NCBI GenBank assembly: GCA_037447655.1
Contig: JBBHKE010001236.1
Span: 1 to 64,000 of the forward strand
Source of the DNA: Zygnema cylindricum
Lineage: Eukaryota; Streptophyta; Zygnematophyceae; Zygnematales; Zygnemataceae
Reading direction: 5' to 3'
DNA: 64,000 bases
The notes under the pieces: generated by a model
What the model was told of the DNA's origin: nothing
Seen by the model: only the letters and a program-made list of their open reading frames with translations
Databases searched by the model: none
In this document: piece by piece, positions 10,901 to 22,710 of the stretch
How the letters are laid out: every line of letters starts with the position of its first letter
How positions within the stretch are numbered: the stretch's first letter is position 1
Program-made: the position numbers and the translations under genes

Positions 10901-12324
10901 AAACTGAACCCAGATAACACAATCGAGCGCTACAAGGCCAGATTAGTGGCAAAAGGATTTACACAAAAGGAAGGAATTGACTACGAGGAAACCTTTGGCG
11001 GTGGTCAGATTTCCCTCCGTCCGCATACTTCTCAGTTTAGCAGCGGCGGAAGACATGGAAGTGCATCAGATGGACATCAAGACAGCCTTTTTGCATGGAG
11101 AATTGGAAGAGGAAATCTTCATGCGACAACCCGAAGGTTTTGTGGAGGAAGGAGAGGAGAGTAAGGTATGCCGGCTGATTAAATCTCTTTATGGTTTGAA
11201 ACAGGCACCTCGACAATGGAATAAGAAGCTTGATGAGTTTCTTACCGGTCTGGGATATATTTGGATCAGCTCAGATCACTCAATCTATGTTTTTGAAGAT
11301 GAGGAAGCTTTTATATTTATTGCAATTTATGTTGATGATTTGCTTGTTTTAAGTAAATCAATGGAAAAAAATTAACAAACTGAAAACCGATCTTAAGGGG
11401 AGATTTGAAATGAAGGATATGGGAGAAGCAAGATATATTTTGGGAATTCAAGTAGAGAGAGACCGAAAAAGGAAAATTATAAAACTGACTCAAAAGGAAG
11501 CAATAGGGAACATGCTTGAAAAATTTCAAATGGATAAAGCTAATAGTTGTACAACTCCAATGGAGTTGAAGAAGGGAAGTGAGGGGAGTGAGGAAGAAGG
11601 AGTCATAGTTTTAGACGAGGAATTATCTCCTGATGAACAGAAGTTCATGCAGACTATTCCTTACAAGCAAGTAGTGGGAAGTCTAATCTATTTTATGAAT
11701 TGTACCCGGCCGAATTTAGCTGTTGCTGTAGGAGTGCTGAGTAGAAGTCTAAATGCTCCCACTAAGAAGGATTGGGAGGCAGCTAAGAGAGTCCTTAGAT
11801 ATTTGGTAGGAACGAGGGATCTATGGTTGCATTTGGGTGGGGAGAATACTGACATCACTACTTGGAGTGATGTCAATTATGGTGATGCTCCGATGAGGAG
11901 ATGCACTTCTGGATATGTATTATATGTGGGTGATGGGGCTTGCTGTTGGAGTAGCAAACAGCAAAAGGTTATTGCTCAGTCCACCATGGAGGCTGAGTAT
12001 ATGGCCTCTTGCTCTGCTGTAAAAGAATTGATGTGGGTCAAGTCTTTGCTTGATGAGCTTGGTCACCTTAAGAGTGGTGTGCAGAAAATATTTTGTGATA
12101 ATCAGACAGCAATCGCTATTTCTGCCAATCCTAAACATCATTTTAAAGCCAAACACATGGACATCAGACTCAGCTTTGTTAGAGAGAAAGTAGAAAACAA
12201 AATAATCAGTTTAGAGTACAGACCAGATATTGAGATGGTAGCAGATATGATGACCAAACCTGTGCCTTCCCCTAAGCTAATTTTTTGCAGGGAGAAGTGT
12301 GGTCTGAAATTAAAGATTGACTAG
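7967..12324 (+). pseudogene. gag-pol: A1 gag-pol polyprotein (copia)
   Basis: Gag and pol share one frame from the ATG at 7967 (inside the LTR). Zinc knuckle CHYCKKLEHYMAEC is near 8863-8904; protease WIVDSGASMHM near 9118; GAG-pre-integrase WHKRL...CSGC near 9517-9640; integrase HTDIWGP (9711), RSDNGGEY (9899) and PEQNGVAERLNR (9993); reverse transcriptase from about 10790 with YVDDLL near 11329; RNase H TWSDVNYGD near 11860 and STMEAEYMA near 11980. Damage: TAG at 8642, TAA at 10136, TGA at 10631, a deletion frameshift near 10999 and an A-run insertion near 11370. The product would be the full retrotransposition machinery; this copy is dead but could be mobilised in trans. Confidence 0.92.
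7987..8001 (+). other. Primer-binding site of A1 (half initiator tRNA-Met)
   Basis: GGTTATGGGCCCACC follows the LTR directly. It is also the gag coding sequence for V-M-G-P, so one stretch serves both purposes. It complements the anticodon arm of initiator tRNA-Met over 15 bases (tRNA sequence recalled, not looked up). Confidence 0.72.
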
Positions 12325-12337
12325 AAAATAAGGGGAG

Positions 12338-13384
12338 TGTAGAAACTAATGGTTTTTATTAGTATTTTCTAGGTCTGAAAAGAAATATAGAAGCCGAGGC
12401 AGTCTATCTCTAACTTGTCTCTCCAACTCTCAAACTTGTCGCAGTCACTGAGAAATTGGAGAGGAAGCTAGAGCCATGGCTACCTTGGCTATCCTGAGGT
12501 TTACGGGAATTTTATATTAGGATTTATTCATTTAAAAGGTATGTGCCGACGGCAGGATTTGATCCTTGTACCTACCGGCCGGCAGACATGAAATAGCCGG
12601 TAGCCTTAGCCATTAGGTCTAGGATTAATGTTACGTAGTATACAGTTTGATAATTAATTAAATATGTATACATACGATAATTCATTTAACTATAATAGAT
12701 TACGGGATACATAGATCCGGTAATATATAGAGTACGGATTACGGTACGGACTCGAAATCAATACCGCGCATTTGTTTCGTAAGTGAAACAAATACCGCGC
12801 ATGTATTTATTACGGCTACGATTAAATCCGAATTTAATCGGACGGCCGGGATTAGCGCCGAGATCGCGGAGGAAGATTTCGGCGGTTTGTGGCCATCGCC
12901 ACATCGGATGACGCGTGGCAAAATTCCGTTGGATCGTGGAATCTTCGGAGATTATGGCACCGAATCCGGATATGACATGTGTCGACATTTAGGCCATGTC
13001 GTACAATGTCCGTACCTAAAGTACACCGGCAGCTGTACTTTTGCATACGGAACTCAATTCTGATTGGTTCCGTACATCAGTAGATAGAGTCTGTGAGAGA
13101 GATAGGACTTAGAAAAATTAGAAGATAAGACCCCCTCTCCCAAAGAGATTCTGTACAAAAGGTCAACTTTGACCCTCCATAACTTACTGCTCAGGGGAGC
13201 AAATTCAGAGATTCTTTTTGCTATCGACTCAGGGGAGTCTTGCCTTCACAAGGGTGCAGCTGGTTAGGGTTCTGGTATGCCAGGGTGGCTGTTATTTTTG
13301 CTGAAACACAAAGGGGTCAGGATTATCCTAGAGGCTTCTTGGAAGCTGTCTACTCTGAGGACTTATGGAGGTCTCAGAGTTTCA
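12338..13384 (+). repeat. 3' LTR of A1
   Basis: Begins TGTAGAAACT after the polypurine tract AAAATAAGGGGAG and ends GAGTTTCA. It has the same length as the 5' LTR with scattered substitutions, so the insertion is fairly recent. It abuts Gypsy2 integrase directly at 13385. Confidence 0.92.
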
Positions 13385-13905
13385 TTCATCATGACTCATT
13401 TTAAGTAATGCATGACGTAATTCCTGGTTTGTCGGAACGTTAAGTTTGGTTGTCTGACTTGGTCTGTACCGCCACATACCATTGGCGGTTCGAATTAATA
13501 CCTTCTGTTTAATGAGTTCCTTGATTGTCTCATCTTCGTCGTAAGCGGTCTTGATTCTACTCAACCACTGCTCGTCCACTTGTACCGTACTGGTGACTGC
13601 GCTGAGTGTCGCATCTTGTGCTGCGTATGATGTTGCGGTGTTCTTTTTTAGAGAGTTTACACTTTTATCCTGCGATGCTTGCGATCGTTGCTCTATCACC
13701 GGTGCAGCTACGCCGGGTCACCTAGACAGCGCATCCGTCGGGTTCGTCTTTCCTGGCTTGTACTCAATAACGAGTTTTGGCCCGTAGGTTTGAAGAAACG
13801 TCATCTATCGCAATTGTTACTTGGACAACTTCGGCTAAGTCTGTAGATACTGTAGGGCGTGGTGATCGGTGAGACATTTCGGCACTGTCACTAAGTTAAC
13901 CCTTG
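13385..13905 (-). pseudogene. pol: Gypsy2 RNase H end and integrase N-terminus
   Basis: Minus-strand reading gives TDHHALQYL (RNase H, near 13870), NP-DALS (near 13740) and VQVDEQWLSRIK, NGMWRYRPSQTTKL and LRHALLKMSHDE, parallel to Gypsy1 at 200-400. The frame breaks several times. It ends at the A1 LTR after the second zinc-binding histidine, so no catalytic core remains. Confidence 0.8.
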
Positions 13906-15560
13906 GGGCGATGCAAGATTAAACTCGGCACATACCAACACTATGATAAGGCCGATCTCATGGGTACACAGACACCATTACTGCAATACAACCAGCAAGA
14001 ACAAAATTAACCCGCTACAATGCGTGTGACACAAACCTATCTCGACTTAACCTAACATACGATAGATGGGGTGTGGGCCCATAATCTGTTGTTCATTGGT
14101 CTAAAATAGACTGCAGAAGTCACCCAAACTATCATGCAAAAAGCTAAGCAAAGTTAGGCTAATGAACAATCATTTGAAATGCATCCTCCATTTAACATAC
14201 ATGCATACACAGATGCAATCATTCATCCGTACACAGACGGAGCAAGCATGTGTACAAAGACGCATGAAAACATTTAGGGTATCATGGAATATAATCTTAT
14301 TATATCTCCATCTTCATAACAAACCCTAAGACAATGCATGATATAACAAACACAACTAAGGTTTGATGGAGTAATCAACATAAACAAACCTTAGGATAAC
14401 ATCTAAGGTTTGATGGAAAAATCAACATAAACAAACCCTAGGACAAATGCATTAACAATGCATATCAAACATATATAAAATAACATAAATAAATAATAAC
14501 AAAAGAGTACAATCTCACATAAACATTTAATAAAAAAAAGTATATCAATAAACATATTACTCAAATGCATGACCTAATCGACAACCCTAAAATACTACAT
14601 CTTTGGTCCCTACTTTTCTAACCAGCATTGATGATTCTCGTGACAAAGCTCATTGCTATATATACACTTATGAGTTGTCAACAAATCATTAACTGTCAAG
14701 TTATCCAACATAACTTCCACTAAAACATAATATCCTATTACAACAAAAATCCTAACTGGAAATTACGTAACTATCATTATCTTTTATTTAAACATGATAA
14801 CCTACTATTAAGAATAAACTAATCGTAAGCGTACATCTGAAAGTTAAGCAATCGTAAGCGTACACTTGTCTGCAAATACGACACACAAATTAGATTGTCG
14901 AAACCCTAATTGGCCATATAAATATCATAATAAACTCTAATTTAATAATAGAAATAAGACAAACCAATGTTGTTCCAAATATTTACAGGTACACAAAATT
15001 TTATGCCGAGTCATGGCGAATAAATCAGCAGGACTTTGCAAATCTCGTGAAAGTATCCGAGATGTCCAAAAATAAATATCGTGTGATTGACGCGATTTCG
15101 CATCACCACTACTTGAAAATAACGGCGGCCTTTGTCCGCCGTCCGTCACTCTTTTTGTCACCCTTGATGTTGCGCCACGTGGCCCCAAAGTCTAGTTGAC
15201 GAAACGACGTCAACTCATCTAAATCAAACCGTACCGTACCCACGTACTTTGTCATAAATACCGCTCGCCGAAATAAAGGTACACCAATCCCAAAAAGATT
15301 TACAGTACCTTCTCCATAGTTGTCGTCTGTCGCATTCTGTTTCGTACGTGCGACGTACTATTTTAATCTTTCATAATATTTTACATCGGATCGCTTCGCA
15401 ATCTGCGGTCCATTTCACTTACGCATTCCGCGCCACTCAATTAGTTAATTAATTTTACTCGTACAAAAAACCTCCAATCCGCAAATCCGTTCGAACTTCC
15501 ACATTAATAAACTAATAACGTACGCACGAAATACGCGCACGCATGTGCTAAAATGAATCT
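13906..15560. other. Unrecognised AT-rich insert within Gypsy2 RNase H
   Basis: RNase H reading stops near 15570 and resumes near 13905, so about 1.65 kb was added. It holds AACCCTAA-like words and a local duplication near 14350-14440 (AAGGTTTGATGGA... twice). I found no ORF of note and could not define terminal repeats or a TSD. Edges are approximate. Confidence 0.5.
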
Positions 15561-16744
15561 TCCAAAAACAGCGATTATCGTCGAAGGTAAGTCCGGGTCG
15601 GGAACAGCTAACACAGGGGCGGTAACCAACCGCTCCTTTAGAGTGTTAAAGGCTGGCCCTTGCGCCGATTTCCACTCGTAGGGCAAGTCATTCTTGAGTA
15701 ATTCTGTGAGTGGTAAAGCAATTTTTGCGAACCCTTCAACAAAAGGACGATAGTAGGATCATAATCTAAGAAAGCTCCGTAACTCCGAAATGTTCGCCGG
15801 CTGCGACCACTCCTTCGCTGCCCTAGTTTTGTTTGGATCCACAGCAATGCCATCTCGCCTCACCACATGGCCCAAAAAATCAATTTTCTCTTTCAAGAAG
15901 TCGCATTTACTTCTTTTTGCGTACAATTGGTTCTCCCAAAAGACTTGTAGGACCGTCCGCAGATGCTTCATATGATCATTCAGCGTGCGGCTATACACCA
16001 GGATGTAGTCTAGAAAGACAATTAGAAACACGTCCAATATTGCCGAAAGATGGAATTCATCAAATGCATAAAAGTTGCCGGTGCATTAGTCAACCCGAAC
16101 GGCATAACTCAAAATTGGAAATGGCCGTACCGAGTTCTAAACGCCGACTTTTCCACATCTTCCTCGGCAATTCTGATCTGATGATAACCACTCCGCAAAT
16201 CTATCTTTTAAAAATATTTAGCACCTCGTAGTCGATCCAACAATTCGTCTATCTTCGGTAGAGGGTACGCATTCTTCACCGTTAATTTGTTTAGCGCTCG
16301 GTAATACACACACATACGAAAACCTCCATCTTTCTTATTTACGAAGAGGATGGGGGCTCCATACGGTGACTTGCTTGGATAAGTTGCTCCGGCTTCGACC
16401 AACTCCGCAAGTTGCTTTTTGAGTTCGTCCAATTCGGTGTAACTCATCTTGTACATCGGATTAGCCGAGGGTACCCCTCCGAGCACAAGCTCTATCTTGT
16501 GGTCTACCTCGCGCTTCGGAGGTAAACCTTCCGGGAGCTTCGAGGGAAAAACATCTACGTACTCCTCGAGAAGTTTTGTCACGACTTCCGGAGCCTCTTT
16601 GGAAGTCTTTCCGGTGTCGTCACTTTTTGTTGAGTCGAAGTCGGGGTCTTTCTTCTTCCATTCCTCCAGAATATCCTCCTTCGCTTCCTCCATAGGCTGG
16701 ACGACGGCCATACCAATCTTCTCCCCCTTCTTGAGTGCCCTCAA
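15504..16744 (-). pseudogene. pol: Gypsy2 reverse transcriptase
   Basis: RT fingers and palm: the linker with [10 protein letters not shown], then [20 protein letters not shown] (16350-16400) and [16 protein letters not shown] (about 16230). The active-site motif, normally FLDDILVYS, reads FLDYILVYS near 15995, so one catalytic aspartate is lost. Frames change near 16208, 16037 and 15850. The start of RNase H follows (VLAVPDPDLP near 15600). Clearly inactive. Confidence 0.87.
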
Positions 16745-16995
16745 TAGCTGTAAGGCCGAAAGCGCCGTCCCCCTTCCGCTCCCTTACCAGCCACTCCCGC
16801 TTTTATCTCAAACTCTTTTTCACCTTTCTTCACTCTCATGTCGCCACTTCTCCTATCGATCGTCGAATTCCATTTTTTTAACCACGGCTTTCCCAAGATT
16901 ACCTCATGGTCTCCAAGAGGTAATACATCAAGTGTGTCGTACCATTGGAACCTCCCAATCTCGACGTGTAACCTCGGAGTACGATGGGTAATGGC

Positions 16996-17397
16996 TCAGG
17001 AATTTCCGTCGGCCAATTGTACCGACTGACAATCCTTTAGCACCACGAGAGGAAGTTTCAACCTTTTCACCGTCACCTCATTCATAAAATTCCCCGATGC
17101 ACTGGATTCCACCATGAAACTAGCTGCGCTCACTCCGATTCGACCCCGAAATATCAAAGGGTCTCCTCTTTCACCGGCTAATCTCATGACGTTAAGTTTG
17201 CCCTTTTTGGAACCTCTCCGTTTTGGGCACTCTCGGGCCATATGGTCCGGGGAATTGCACTGGAAACATAAGCCCTTTTGCATCTTCCGTTGGAGCTCCT
17301 CAGGGGACAATTCATTGGTCTTGGCTTTGGTAGTGTTCTTCTTTTTCCGCAGCACGTTGACCACCTCCTTATCCTCATCAATTGCTCCGAGTTCCAT
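16996..17397 (-). pseudogene. gag-pro: Gypsy2 zinc knuckle and protease
   Basis: CCHC zinc knuckle CFQCNSPDHMARECPKRR near 17230-17280 binds RNA in gag. Downstream, MVESSASGNFMNE sits where the protease active site (VDSGAT-like) is expected; the catalytic aspartate is glutamate and the glycine is serine, so the protease looks dead. It lies between gag and RT as expected for gypsy. Confidence 0.82.
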
Positions 17398-17488
17398 GGG
17401 AGTCAGACCATCGTCGCGTCGACCTCCTCGCCGCTGCTCAACCCATAATGGTAGGGTTTACGAAAGGTGAAGTCACTGAATTGGTCCG

Positions 17489-17989
17489 TTAAGCAAATTG
17501 AGAGATTGTCGAGAGACTAGGAGTTGTACTTTCCCGAGCCTGCCATTGCTCCACATCCCTACGAATGGATACCTTAATCCCCTTCACGTAGCGATCCACA
17601 GTTTCATCCTCCGTCATCGTAGGTATTTGAACTTTACCCTCGAAGAACCGCTGTGTAAACTCCAACACTGAAGTTCGTTGCCTCAACACTGCAGTTTTAT
17701 CTCTTGCGGCCTTAACCGTATTGACGAGTTGCCAAGAATCACGGAGGAGTTGAATGAAATATACCCAAACAGTGGGTATCTCATCATTTTCCACCAATGT
17801 CCTCCACCATGCTCCCGTTGCCCCTTTAAGAAGACCACCCGCATTGTGAATCTTCTCTCGGTCTGGTACGCTAGGAAAATTTTCGAGAAAGTTCGCAATG
17901 GAAAACAGCCACGTGTCAAGGTTCTTGTGTTTGGCAGGGTCAAACTCGTTGGGAAGTCTTAGCTTTGGTCTCCTTAAGTCTCTCTCCAT
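17489..17989 (-). pseudogene. gag: Gypsy2 gag (capsid region)
   Basis: About 166 codons of retrotransposon gag: NLDTWLFSIANFLENFP, ATGAWWRTLV and SVLEFTQRFF...DRYVKGI, typical of the plant gypsy capsid domain. Upstream sequence to the primer site (18000-18146) is leader or broken N-terminus. It is separated from the zinc knuckle by a short out-of-frame gap (17398-17488). Confidence 0.82.
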
Positions 17990-18146
17990 GCCTCCATGAG
18001 GTCGTTCCCCAAGACGAGATTCGAATGTTGCGACGGGCTCAGTTGCGCATTCTATAATCTCACGTTTTCAAACTCCCGAAAAACTTGCGCTAACATTTCT
18101 GTCGTAGACACGCCGTGTTCGCTCATGTTGTCGAGTCACGAGGAAT

Positions 18147-18160
18147 AGCTCCGATACCAA
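18147..18160 (-). other. Primer-binding site of Gypsy2
   Basis: On the minus strand TTGGTATCGGAGCT follows the LTR. TGGTATCGGAGC differs by one base from the usual complement to the 3' end of plant initiator tRNA-Met (TGGTATCAGAGC). This contrasts with the internal half-tRNA site used by the copia families here. Confidence 0.85.
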
Positions 18161-18651
18161 TGTAAAAGGGACAAAATACCACAGTGCACATCGGAAGATA
18201 CCAAGGATCTCCTCGTAACAACAACAAGAACACACCGCAAGGACAAGTAAAGGTTGCGCTTTATTACTCGGGAGAAGATTACAACATCCAACGCTCGCTG
18301 CGAAGGTCTACTCAAAGAGTCTCCCCTTCCAGTAGGTGTGCTCCACTATTTAAACTAACTATCGGCTAGTCAACCTATTACTGTACACTGTACATGTGGA
18401 CCTTCACGGTCAACCAAGATCTATCCAAAACATCATTCTAGAACTTTACAGTTCAATCTACATTCTGTAGCGTTGCTATGCTGCGCTGCCAAATTGCTAC
18501 AATACTCTACTATGTTGCTACGTTGTTATGTTGCGCTGGTCTTTGCTACGTTGCTATGTTGCGCTGGTCTGGAATCGCAGCTGCGCTGCAACCGCAACTA
18601 TAGCAGCCTAGTTTCTAGCCACTAAGTACTCAACTATGTAACCTAATTACA
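18161..18651 (-). repeat. 5' LTR of Gypsy2
   Basis: 491 bp, TGTAATTAGG...CCCTTTTACA in element orientation. It contains several GCGCAGC and TGCTATGTTGCGCTG units, a TTTAAATAG TATA-like box near 18352 and an AATAAAG signal near 18260. It is homologous to the Gypsy1 3' LTR. Confidence 0.87.
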
Positions 18652-18751
18652 TCTTTGTTAGGGGATATAGGGATGTCCGATTGTGGGGTATTCGTTCTTG
18701 GTGGGTCAAAGCCTCCAGTTTGGACGGTTTGGATGGTTACATTGTTACTGT

Positions 18752-19453
18752 CATTGGTTTAGCTTTCGGTACTTGTGATTTTGGAATGAACTGTGGTGTT
18801 TCCACTACGTCGTCTTCTTCTTCATCAACATTCCTTCCCAAAGTATTGCGTGGTATGGCTTCCTCGTCATTTTTGTGAGCCTCATCTGTTCCCATGTTGT
18901 CCGTGTTACTTCTTTAAGTATTGTGAAAGATGCCTTTATCAAAATTAAAATTTACCCCACTAATTTTTTTGCTATGTTGTAGAATTGGATGTAGGATGTC
19001 AACGTATCTCTATTTTACTTGTCCTCCAGTCAATTTTTTTTACATTACAATATCTTTGTATTTTTTCTTTAAGATGTCAAATCTCCCTTTTGAGGATTGA
19101 ATGTTTCTATACCCCAAATGTCGTTGTGACTCATTTATTTGGATGATTATGAGGGTTTGCCATTCGTGGTTGGTTAGATTTCTTATTTCTCCTTATTGGG
19201 TTAGCACCCATGCATTTGCAAGGATGTCCATGGATTCCACGCTTCAAGGCTCTTGTAATAACTTAACATTTTCTGGTTTTGGGCTAATAAGAGAACTTTG
19301 TTGATTGGATGTCATACTTCTTTGGGTGTTGAGTTGGGTTCCAAGAAAATGGTTTTTTTCTATATTTGTAGTGTCTTTATTAAAAGCAATATCGAGAATT
19401 GCACTAAATTCCGCCATATTTGCACAGCCTTGCACACCACCAATTTGAAACAT
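18752..19453 (-). pseudogene. Decayed ORF, possibly Myb/SANT- or NAM-associated-like
   Basis: One minus-strand frame gives protein-like sequence across about 233 codons despite at least five in-frame stops. It starts MFQIGGVQGCANMAEF, passes MDILANAWV, LTNHEWQTL and SSKGRFDILKKKYKD (like plant Myb/SANT-like or NAM-associated helical regions), and ends in an acidic tail with NVDEEEDDVVETP. Constant frame between the stops suggests decay by point mutation. It could be a host gene remnant or a transposon accessory gene. Gypsy2 lies just downstream. The family call is weak. Confidence 0.4.
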
Positions 19454-21040
19454 CCAATCAGTAGTCAGTAGTTAGGTAAACCCAAATTGTTAGAGATCAA
19501 AAAGTAAAGATGTTTCAACCGTTTTTAATTTATAGAAACCATTAAGTGAACAAGGGTGTTGGTTTTGTACATCAAAAACAAACACTAAATACATGAAAAA
19601 TTACAGGAAACTACATACAATACAATACACTACAGCAAAATACATAAAATATAATACAATACATTACAGCAAAATACATACGATACAATACAATGTGTTA
19701 CAATACAAGAAAAAAAAGTACAATGGAGTATAATTCAATAAAATAAACTGCAATTTAAGGAATGAAACCAAAAAAACCCATTCAAGACATTGAGAATCAC
19801 AATGACATAACTTTGTTTTGCTATAAAGTAGAAACTATGATAAAATCATTGGAGCGAAACAAACCCTTGTATAAACTCGACTCGGTTTACTCAACCTCGA
19901 TTGCAATCCAATAGGAGACAAAGGGCCAAGATTAATGCATTTATTGATAAAAGAATGCTCGACAATTGAGGTTGAAATTGCTTATGATAACAATAGTAGC
20001 TAATTTAAATATATATTAAAAATTAACTTTAACAAAAACCTCAAAGCAAAACCAAAAGTCGTCATGACTAAAATTGCTATCAAGGAGAATCGAGAAAAAT
20101 GTTAGCTTACACCTCTAGGTCAATCTTTAAAAAAAATATATGGAGAGAAAGAAAAAAACGAATTCACATTCCACATAGGCATCAACAAAAATATGTTTTA
20201 AAAAGACATTGAACTTCATCCTAAATTCCCACATTACCTAATTTTATGTAACTGTAATAATTAATATTTTTATTTTGCCATGGAGCCCATTGTTAAACTT
20301 ATTAAACTTACCACTTTAAACCTTTTCATTTATCAAAACCAAATTCTTGGTGAAATTGCAGAAGCCCCAAGGTTATTATTGTGGTCCAAAGACAAGACAT
20401 TAACTTATTAAACTTCAAAATTTATCAACTCATAAAAATTATTAAACTTATTACATTTATTAATCTGATTAGACTTATTAGCTTATTCACTTGTTAAACT
20501 TACTAACTTATGAAACGTTCTACCTTACTACCTTAAAATAAAGCAAAAAAAAAGTGAAAAAATGACCATAAGTAAGAATTTGAATACATAAATTCGTAAT
20601 TTAGATAAACCCTAATTAATTGCAAACAGAGTGTAAAACAAGATTCTCAAAACCACTACATATTCAAATGCAATCAAATAAAACATTTTTTTCTATTTGC
20701 ACCTTTAAGTCTTTAATAGAGAATCCGCTTGTACCTCGGTTCGGAATTTTCCGATCAATTTGCTATCCCAACGTCAATAACCACTTTTTGAAACACCATC
20801 AACAGTTTTCCCAAAAACTATAAAAGCTCAGCAAAGTCAACTCAAACAAAACCAAATCAAAATCGAATATCATCAAATTCTAATGGCCTCGATTTTGCTT
20901 TTCTAAAGCAGTTAAACAGCATACCAACCAGTTTGGAAACAAAAGCTAGAGAAGAGTTGGGAACAAAATCCTTATACAATTACTTTTCATATCTGATAAA
21001 AAAGCGCATCTGATAAAAAAGGTAACGCTCAGGTTCACAA
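19454..21040. other. AT-rich sequence, no gene seen
   Basis: Short repeats of ATACAATACA/ACAGCAAAATACATA type at 19600-19710 and TTATTAAACTTA words at 20290-20520. No ORF with recognisable content. Confidence 0.5.
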
Positions 21041-21084
21041 ATGGAGGTTGGAAGAAGTGATAAATGGAAAAAAAAAGTGTGAGG

Positions 21085-21440
<356 letters not shown>

Positions 21441-21510
21441 AAACCTTAAAAGAGAGAGTGAGAGAGAGGGTTTTTTTTTTTTTTTTCGTTTTCTTTTTCT
21501 ATCAAACCTT

Positions 21511-21975
<465 letters not shown>

Positions 21976-22194
21976 GAAGAGAAGAAAGATAAACACTTTG
22001 TTGGCAATAGCGAGTACATTTGCCATGGTTGAGGTCCACATCATTCCCCAAAAATGGGAACTGGTACTGGCACCCAGGAGGTGTCTCCCTTCTCTTCCAT
22101 GGCCCCCGGGAGGTGTCTCCCTCCCAAGCCGAGACCCACTACTGGAAGCAAGAAAGAGAGCCCAGGCGGGAGTGGAGGGAGCGTTCCATGGCGA

Positions 22195-22710
22195 GTCTGG
22201 GGGGGAAGGGAGAGGAAAGGAGAGGGAGGGGGAAGGGGAAGGGGGGGGGAGGGGGGAGGGGGGAGGGAGGGGTGAGGGGGAGAGGGGGAGGGTGAGGGGT
22301 AAGGGGAGGGTTAGTTCGTAGACAGTTTGGGGGGGGCAGGGGAGAGGAGAGGGAAAGGAGAGAGCGGGGGAGAAGTCAAGGCTAGAGTGAAGGGAAGGAG
22401 GGGAGGACAAAAGGGGGAGAGCAAGGTGGGAAGGAGTAAGAGAAAGAGAGTTGGGAGGGAGAGGGAGAGCGAAGGGGATGGAGAGGGATTGGCAGAGAGC
22501 CCAAAAGGAAAGGAAGGGCAGGAATGCGAGAATTGAAGAGGGAGAGACGAAAATGAAGCAAAGAGAGGTAGAGAGTGGGGATGGGAGAGGTGGAGCGGGA
22601 GAGCCAGAGAAGGAGTGTGGGGATGGAGAGAGCTGGAGAGGGAAAAATGGAGAGGGAGAGATTGAGTGGCAGAGATGTGGAGAGAGGTGTTGAGTGGGAG
22701 ATGAAAGATT
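22195..22710 (+). repeat. G-rich purine tract
   Basis: About 500 bases almost purely G and A on this strand, with many runs of four or more G, most densely at 22236-22315. It has G-quadruplex and triplex potential. ORFs on both strands are low-complexity. Confidence 0.88.

Larger units (their letters stand above)
6940..13384 (+). mobile_element. Full-length Ty1/copia element, family A (A1)
   Basis: Two 1047-bp LTRs (6940-7986 and 12338-13384) flank a 4.35-kb interior with gag, protease, integrase, reverse transcriptase and RNase H in copia order. The primer site is at 7987-8001 and the polypurine tract at 12325-12337. The 5-bp flanks differ (TGGTG left, TTCAT right), so the ends do not come from one simple insertion. 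The right flank is broken Gypsy2 integrase. Confidence 0.93.
13385..18651 (-). mobile_element. Ty3/gypsy element, 5' portion (Gypsy2)
   Basis: Same family as Gypsy1 in opposite orientation. From right to left: 5' LTR (18161-18651), initiator-Met primer site, gag, zinc knuckle/protease, reverse transcriptase, part of RNase H, an unrelated insert, then RNase H end and the start of integrase. It is cut at 13385 within the integrase zinc-binding domain, where A1 begins. The rest of integrase, the accessory ORF and the 3' LTR are missing. Confidence 0.87.
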
